A stretch of 64,000 nt of DNA from Bacteroides intestinalis (lineage in GTDB: Bacteria; Bacteroidota; Bacteroidia; Bacteroidales; Bacteroidaceae). Below, one piece after another: positions 60,580 through 64,000 of the stretch. Numbering within the stretch: position 1 is the first letter of the stretch; each line of letters begins with the position of its first letter. Below the pieces are notes generated by a model. It did not search any database, was not told where the DNA came from, and was given only the letters and a program-made list of their open reading frames with translations. The position numbers and the translations under genes were made by a program. The stretch spans positions 124,001 to 188,000 of the forward strand of contig NZ_QRZF01000004.1 of assembly GCF_003464595.1 (NCBI RefSeq), written 5' to 3'.

Positions 60580-62823
60580 CTATCTTGCATTAAGAGCAGA
60601 ACCGGCACGGAACCAGCCTATCTGCTGTTCATTATACGTATGTTGAGCTTCGAAGCTATCCTTCGTACCATCTTCGTGGTGAAGGACAATCTTAAGATTA
60701 CGGCCGGGAGCAAAGTCCATCAATCCGATTACCGAGATTAAATCATGTTCCTGAATCTTATCATAATCGGCTTTATCCACAAAAGTCAATGCCAGCATAC
60801 CTTGTTTCTTTAGATTCGTTTCGTGGATACGGGCAAAACTCTTTGCCAGGATCACACGGACATTCAGGAAACGGGGCTCCATAGCGGCATGTTCACGACT
60901 GGAACCTTCACCATAGTTTTCTTCGGCTACTACAATGGAAGAAATCCCTTCGGACTTATACATCTTTGCCGTACCGGAAACCGGACCGTACGTATTAGTC
61001 GAACGATTCCAGACCCTGTTAGTTTCTCCATTGAAAGCATTCACAGCACCCATCAGCATATTGTCTGAGATATTCTCCAGATGTCCACGGAAACGAAGCC
61101 ACGGACCTGCCATCGAGATATGATCGGTAGTACATTTACCCTGTGCCTTAATCAGCAATGGCATATTAAGCAAATCAGTTCCTTCCCAGGCAGGGAATGG
61201 TTGTAGCAATTGGAGTCGTTGCGAATGAGGGTTCACATTGATTTCCGTCTTCTCACAGCCGGGAGCCATATACCCTTCACTACCTTCGGCAAATCCTTTC
61301 GGCGGCAATTCTTCACCCACAGGTTCGGATAGTTTTACTTTTTCACCTTCACGATTCACCAATACATCTGTCAGCGGGTTGAAACAAAGGTCTCCGGCAA
61401 TCGTCAGTGCCATCGTCAATTCGGGGGAAGCGACAAAGGCATACGTATTCGGATTACCGTCTGCACGTTTGGCAAAATTACGGTTGAAAGAGGTTACGAT
61501 AGAATTCTTGCGAGTAGGGTTATCTGTCTCACGTTTCCACTGACCAATACAGGGACCACAGGCGTTTGCCATAATTGTAGCACCGACTTTCTCAAAAGTA
61601 CCTATCATTCCATCCCGCTCTGCCGTAGCACGTATCCGTTCGGAACCGGGATTCACAATCAGGGGAGCGGCTACTTTCAGGTGCTTCTCTTCAACCTGGT
61701 GGGCCAGGGAAACGGCACGACTTAAATCCTGATAGGATGAATTGGTGCATGAACCTATCAATCCGACTTCCATCTTGCGCGGATAACCGTTAACCAATAC
61801 TTTTTCTGCAAACTCAGAAATAGGCGTAGCGGCATCTGGAGTAAAAGGACCATTAATATAAGGTTCCAGCCTGGAAAGGTCAATCTCAATTACCCGATCG
61901 TAATATTTCTCCGGGGCAATCATGATGTCGGCATCTGCACGAAGGTCACCTGCTACAGAATCAGCCATTTCTGCCACTTCCTCTCTTCCGGTAGCCATCA
62001 GATAAGTAGCCATACGATCATCATAAGGGAAAAGTGATGTGGTGGCACCGACTTCGGCACCCATATTACAAATAGTTGCCTTACCGGTAGCGGACAAAGA
62101 AGCTGTGCCCGGTCCAAAATATTCAATGATTGCATTTGTACCGCCTTTAACCGTCAGGATACCTGCCAACTTCAGAATCACATCTTTTGGAGCTGCCCAA
62201 CCGTTCAGTTCACCTTTCAGATGTACACCAATCAAACGAGGCATTTTCAATTCCCATTCCATGCCGGTCATCACATCCACCGCATCGGCACCACCGACAC
62301 CGATGGCAACCATACCCAAACCACCTGCATTGGGTGTATGAGAGTCAGTTCCTACCATCATTCCACCGGGAAAGGCATAATTTTCCAATACTACCTGATG
62401 AATAATACCCGCACCCGGCTGCCAGAAACCGATACCATATCGGGAAGAAACATCACGCAAGAAGTCGTATACTTCTTCGTTTGTCTTGGTAGCAGTGGCA
62501 ATATCTTCCCGGGCTCCTCTATAGGCCTGTATCAGATGGTCGCAATGTACTGTCGAAGGTACGGCAACTTGTTCGCGACCTGCATTCATAAATTGTAGCA
62601 ATGCCATTTGTGCGGTTGCATCCTGCATTGCTACACGGTCAGGACGGAAGTTTACATAATCCTCTCCCCTTTTGTAGTCTTTGATCCCCTTCTCATCAAA
62701 CAGATGAGTATACAAAATCTTTTCTGCTAATGTCAGCGGACGTTGCAGTACTGCCCGCACATGTTCCATTTTCCCCTTATAAGAAGCATAAAAGGCCTTT
62801 AACATAGTTACGTCATACACCAT
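60580..62823 (-). CDS. acn: Aconitate hydratase (mitochondrial-type)
   Basis: Iron-sulfur enzyme interconverting citrate and isocitrate. About 747 residues. Cluster and active-site motifs are [34 protein letters not shown] (first Cys), [13 protein letters not shown] (two more Cys) and [18 protein letters not shown]. The length and the domain order of three N-terminal domains, a linker and a swivelling domain resemble the eukaryotic mitochondrial aconitase rather than E. coli AcnA or AcnB. It is the first gene of the oxidative TCA branch operon. I use ATG 62823 ([12 protein letters not shown]); an upstream ATG at 62829 also exists. Confidence 0.94.
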   Translation of the reverse strand: MVYDVTMLKAFYASYKGKMEHVRAVLQRPLTLAEKILYTHLFDEKGIKDYKRGEDYVNFRPDRVAMQDATAQMALLQFMNAGREQVAVPSTVHCDHLIQAYRGAREDIATATKTNEEVYDFLRDVSSRYGIGFWQPGAGIIHQVVLENYAFPGGMMVGTDSHTPNAGGLGMVAIGVGGADAVDVMTGMEWELKMPRLIGVHLKGELNGWAAPKDVILKLAGILTVKGGTNAIIEYFGPGTASLSATGKATICNMGAEVGATTSLFPYDDRMATYLMATGREEVAEMADSVAGDLRADADIMIAPEKYYDRVIEIDLSRLEPYINGPFTPDAATPISEFAEKVLVNGYPRKMEVGLIGSCTNSSYQDLSRAVSLAHQVEEKHLKVAAPLIVNPGSERIRATAERDGMIGTFEKVGATIMANACGPCIGQWKRETDNPTRKNSIVTSFNRNFAKRADGNPNTYAFVASPELTMALTIAGDLCFNPLTDVLVNREGEKVKLSEPVGEELPPKGFAEGSEGYMAPGCEKTEINVNPHSQRLQLLQPFPAWEGTDLLNMPLLIKAQGKCTTDHISMAGPWLRFRGHLENISDNMLMGAVNAFNGETNRVWNRSTNTYGPVSGTAKMYKSEGISSIVVAEENYGEGSSREHAAMEPRFLNVRVILAKSFARIHETNLKKQGMLALTFVDKADYDKIQEHDLISVIGLMDFAPGRNLKIVLHHEDGTKDSFEAQHTYNEQQIGWFRAGSALNAR

Positions 62824-62945
62824 AATCACATTTATTTTTTAGTTTTCCAATATTGTAAAGATTACAAATTAATATAATAAACAAACTAAAATCGTTAAAG
62901 GTTTAACAAATTAAAGCTTTTCTTCGTGCAAAAGCGAAGAATGAT

Positions 62946-62953
62946 TACCTTTG
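62946..62953 (+). promoter_or_regulatory. Promoter of the helicase gene
   Basis: -7 box TACCTTTG followed by GCG. It puts the hairpin at 62969-63058 inside the 5' leader of the helicase mRNA. Confidence 0.6.
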
Positions 62954-62968
62954 CGAAAAAACTATGCG

Positions 62969-63058
62969 ATTAGTGATTAGAGGTTAGTGATTAGTGATTA
63001 GCACCATGCGGAATATAGCGCAGCCCACTAATCACTTATCACCAATCACTAAACACTT
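62969..63058 (+). repeat. Heptamer-word hairpin with CCATGCGG/GCGCAGCCC core
   Basis: The left arm is heptamers ATTAGTG, ATTAGAG, GTTAGTG, ATTAGTG, ATTAG (62969-63001). The core is CCATGCGG, six A/T-rich bases, then GCGCAGCCC (63004-63026). The right arm has inverted heptamers CTAATCA, CTTATCA, CCAATCA, CTAAACA, CTT (63028-63058). The whole element sits 7 bp before the helicase start codon, so it forms the leader structure. Confidence 0.8.
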
Positions 63059-63065
63059 ATTATAT

Positions 63066-64000
63066 ATGAGCAATAACCTCCTTTCTCCAACCGACCATCT
63101 TCAGCGACAAGAACTCCTCCTGCGCATGGAATATGAATTCGAAAAAGAAGAATTCAAAAGGCAGACCGAAACCATGGGTATCGCCCGCAAGGTGAAACGG
63201 GGACTCTGTTGGTATCCTGCCACTCCCGGACGAAGTTACTACAATTCACTGAATCAATTAGTAATAGAAATTACACATGCGGAAGATACTGATATAGAAC
63301 ATAATTTCGAATTCGGGCGTCCCGTCTGTTTTTTCCGTAAAGGATACGACGAAAAGATTACATATTTCAACTCCATCGGTACCATTAGCTATGCCAACGA
63401 AACACGCATGGTTGTTGTGATGCCTGGTGCAGGTGCTATACTGGAAGTGCAATCTGCCGAAAACCTCGGAGTGCAGCTTTATTTTGATGAAACGTCCTAC
63501 CGCACTATGTTCGAAGCCCTCTCCGACGTAATTCGCGCCAAGGGCAATCGATTGGCAGAATTGAGAGATATTATGCTGGGAACTTTAAAACCCGGATTTC
63601 GTGAACTCTACCCTGTTCGTTTCCCCTGGCTGAATTCTACACAGGAAAATGCAGTGAATAAAGTGTTGTACTCCCGCGATGTTTCTATTGTACACGGGCC
63701 TCCGGGAACAGGGAAAACAACTACTCTCGTAGAAGCTATCTATGAAACATTACACCGCGAACCGCAAGTACTGGTTTGCGCCCAAAGTAATACAGCTGTC
63801 GACTGGATCAGTGAAAAACTCGTAGATCGTGGTGTGAATGTTCTGCGCATTGGTAATCCTACCCGAGTAAACGACAAAATGCTTTCTTTCACTTATGAGC
63901 GCCGTTTCGAAGGGCATCCGGCCTATTCTGAACTATGGAGTATCCGCAAAGCCATGCGTGAAATGGGCGGCAAGCATCGAGGCAGCTATGAGGAGCGTGA
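63066..64000 (+). CDS. UPF1/SMUBP2-like superfamily I helicase, 3'-truncated
   Basis: ATG 63066 opens a frame with no stop to the window end (311 full codons). An N-terminal region of ~200 residues (LQRQELLLRMEYEFEKEEFK onward) precedes helicase motif I VHGPPGTGKTTTLVEA (~residues 210-225) and motif Ia VLVCAQSNTAVDWI. This matches the AAA_11/UPF1-like SF1B family, which unwinds RNA or DNA 5' to 3'. Motifs II-VI lie outside the window. The role in Bacteroides is uncertain. Its leader contains the heptamer hairpin. Confidence 0.88.
   Translation, partial: MSNNLLSPTDHLQRQELLLRMEYEFEKEEFKRQTETMGIARKVKRGLCWYPATPGRSYYNSLNQLVIEITHAEDTDIEHNFEFGRPVCFFRKGYDEKITYFNSIGTISYANETRMVVVMPGAGAILEVQSAENLGVQLYFDETSYRTMFEALSDVIRAKGNRLAELRDIMLGTLKPGFRELYPVRFPWLNSTQENAVNKVLYSRDVSIVHGPPGTGKTTTLVEAIYETLHREPQVLVCAQSNTAVDWISEKLVDRGVNVLRIGNPTRVNDKMLSFTYERRFEGHPAYSELWSIRKAMREMGGKHRGSYEER

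Overview
This window looks like part of a gut Bacteroides chromosome (phylum Bacteroidota). The evidence is repeated TAnnTTTG -7 promoter boxes, SusC/BtuB-style TonB-dependent receptors, lipoproteins with an acidic export signal after the lipobox Cys, a btuG-type surface lipoprotein, a bacterial serpin and porQ. Most genes are chromosomal housekeeping or transport genes. I see no prophage, transposase, integrase or CRISPR array. Both ends are cut inside genes: a receiver/ATP-grasp protein at 1-2804 and a UPF1-like helicase from 63066.

Layout. 1-7.6 kb: a pseudo-receiver + PPDK_N protein, a lipoprotein phosphoesterase, menA, rfbA-rfbB and a second phosphoesterase. 7.6-12.1 kb: ppk and a PiT phosphate transporter. 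12.2-18.4 kb: cca, a coiled-coil lipoprotein, a single-domain response regulator, an ABC-F ATPase and an RclA-like flavoprotein. 18.5-24.6 kb: a heavy-metal efflux operon (small His/Cys-rich protein, RND adaptor, RND pump, TolC-like channel). 24.7-26 kb: a probably surface-exposed serpin. 26-32.6 kb: a cobalamin riboswitch followed by btuB-btuG-btuF-btuC-btuD. 32.6-37 kb: an RNA m5C methyltransferase and a second TonB receptor led by another small His-rich membrane protein. 37.6-39.1 kb: an ECF sigma operon. 39.3-44.5 kb: cls, thyA-folA, an Lrp regulator, an M64 peptidase and a GNAT. 44.6-50.6 kb: exbB-TM-exbD-exbD, tRNA-Ser(GGA), tatD, a polyprenyl synthetase and tonB. 50.8-54.6 kb: porQ, cmk, ispH, pfkA. 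54.7-57.5 kb: a three-gene steroid/bile-acid-type operon. 58-62.8 kb: the oxidative TCA operon acn-icd-gltA.

Most notable biology. (1) The operon at 54678-57542 encodes a homologue of vertebrate steroid 5-alpha-reductase with the expected active-site Glu and Tyr, an Old-Yellow-Enzyme/BaiCD-like flavoenzyme and an SDR. This matches the 5AR / 5BR / 3-beta-HSDH gene set known for making iso-allo bile acids in gut Bacteroidota. (2) The intergenic DNA holds two families of periodic repeats that I do not recognise by name. One comprises short arrays with an exact 22-bp period, each built from a different word (4781, 37317, 52471, 57742; an 11-bp version at 13705). The other is long hairpins whose arms are tandem 7- or 8-mers around a core (20223, 57932, 62969). 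An octamer hairpin of the same type lies in frame inside ppk (8137-8210). (3) A 78-bp palindrome-plus-promoter module occurs three times (twice in tandem at 42543-42682, once at 34091-34168) and shows that the longest ORF start of the RNA methyltransferase is wrong.

How parts connect: TonB and ExbBD would energise both outer-membrane receptors. The tRNA-Ser lacks an encoded CCA, which the Cca enzyme would add. Ppk and the PiT carrier together handle phosphate uptake and storage.
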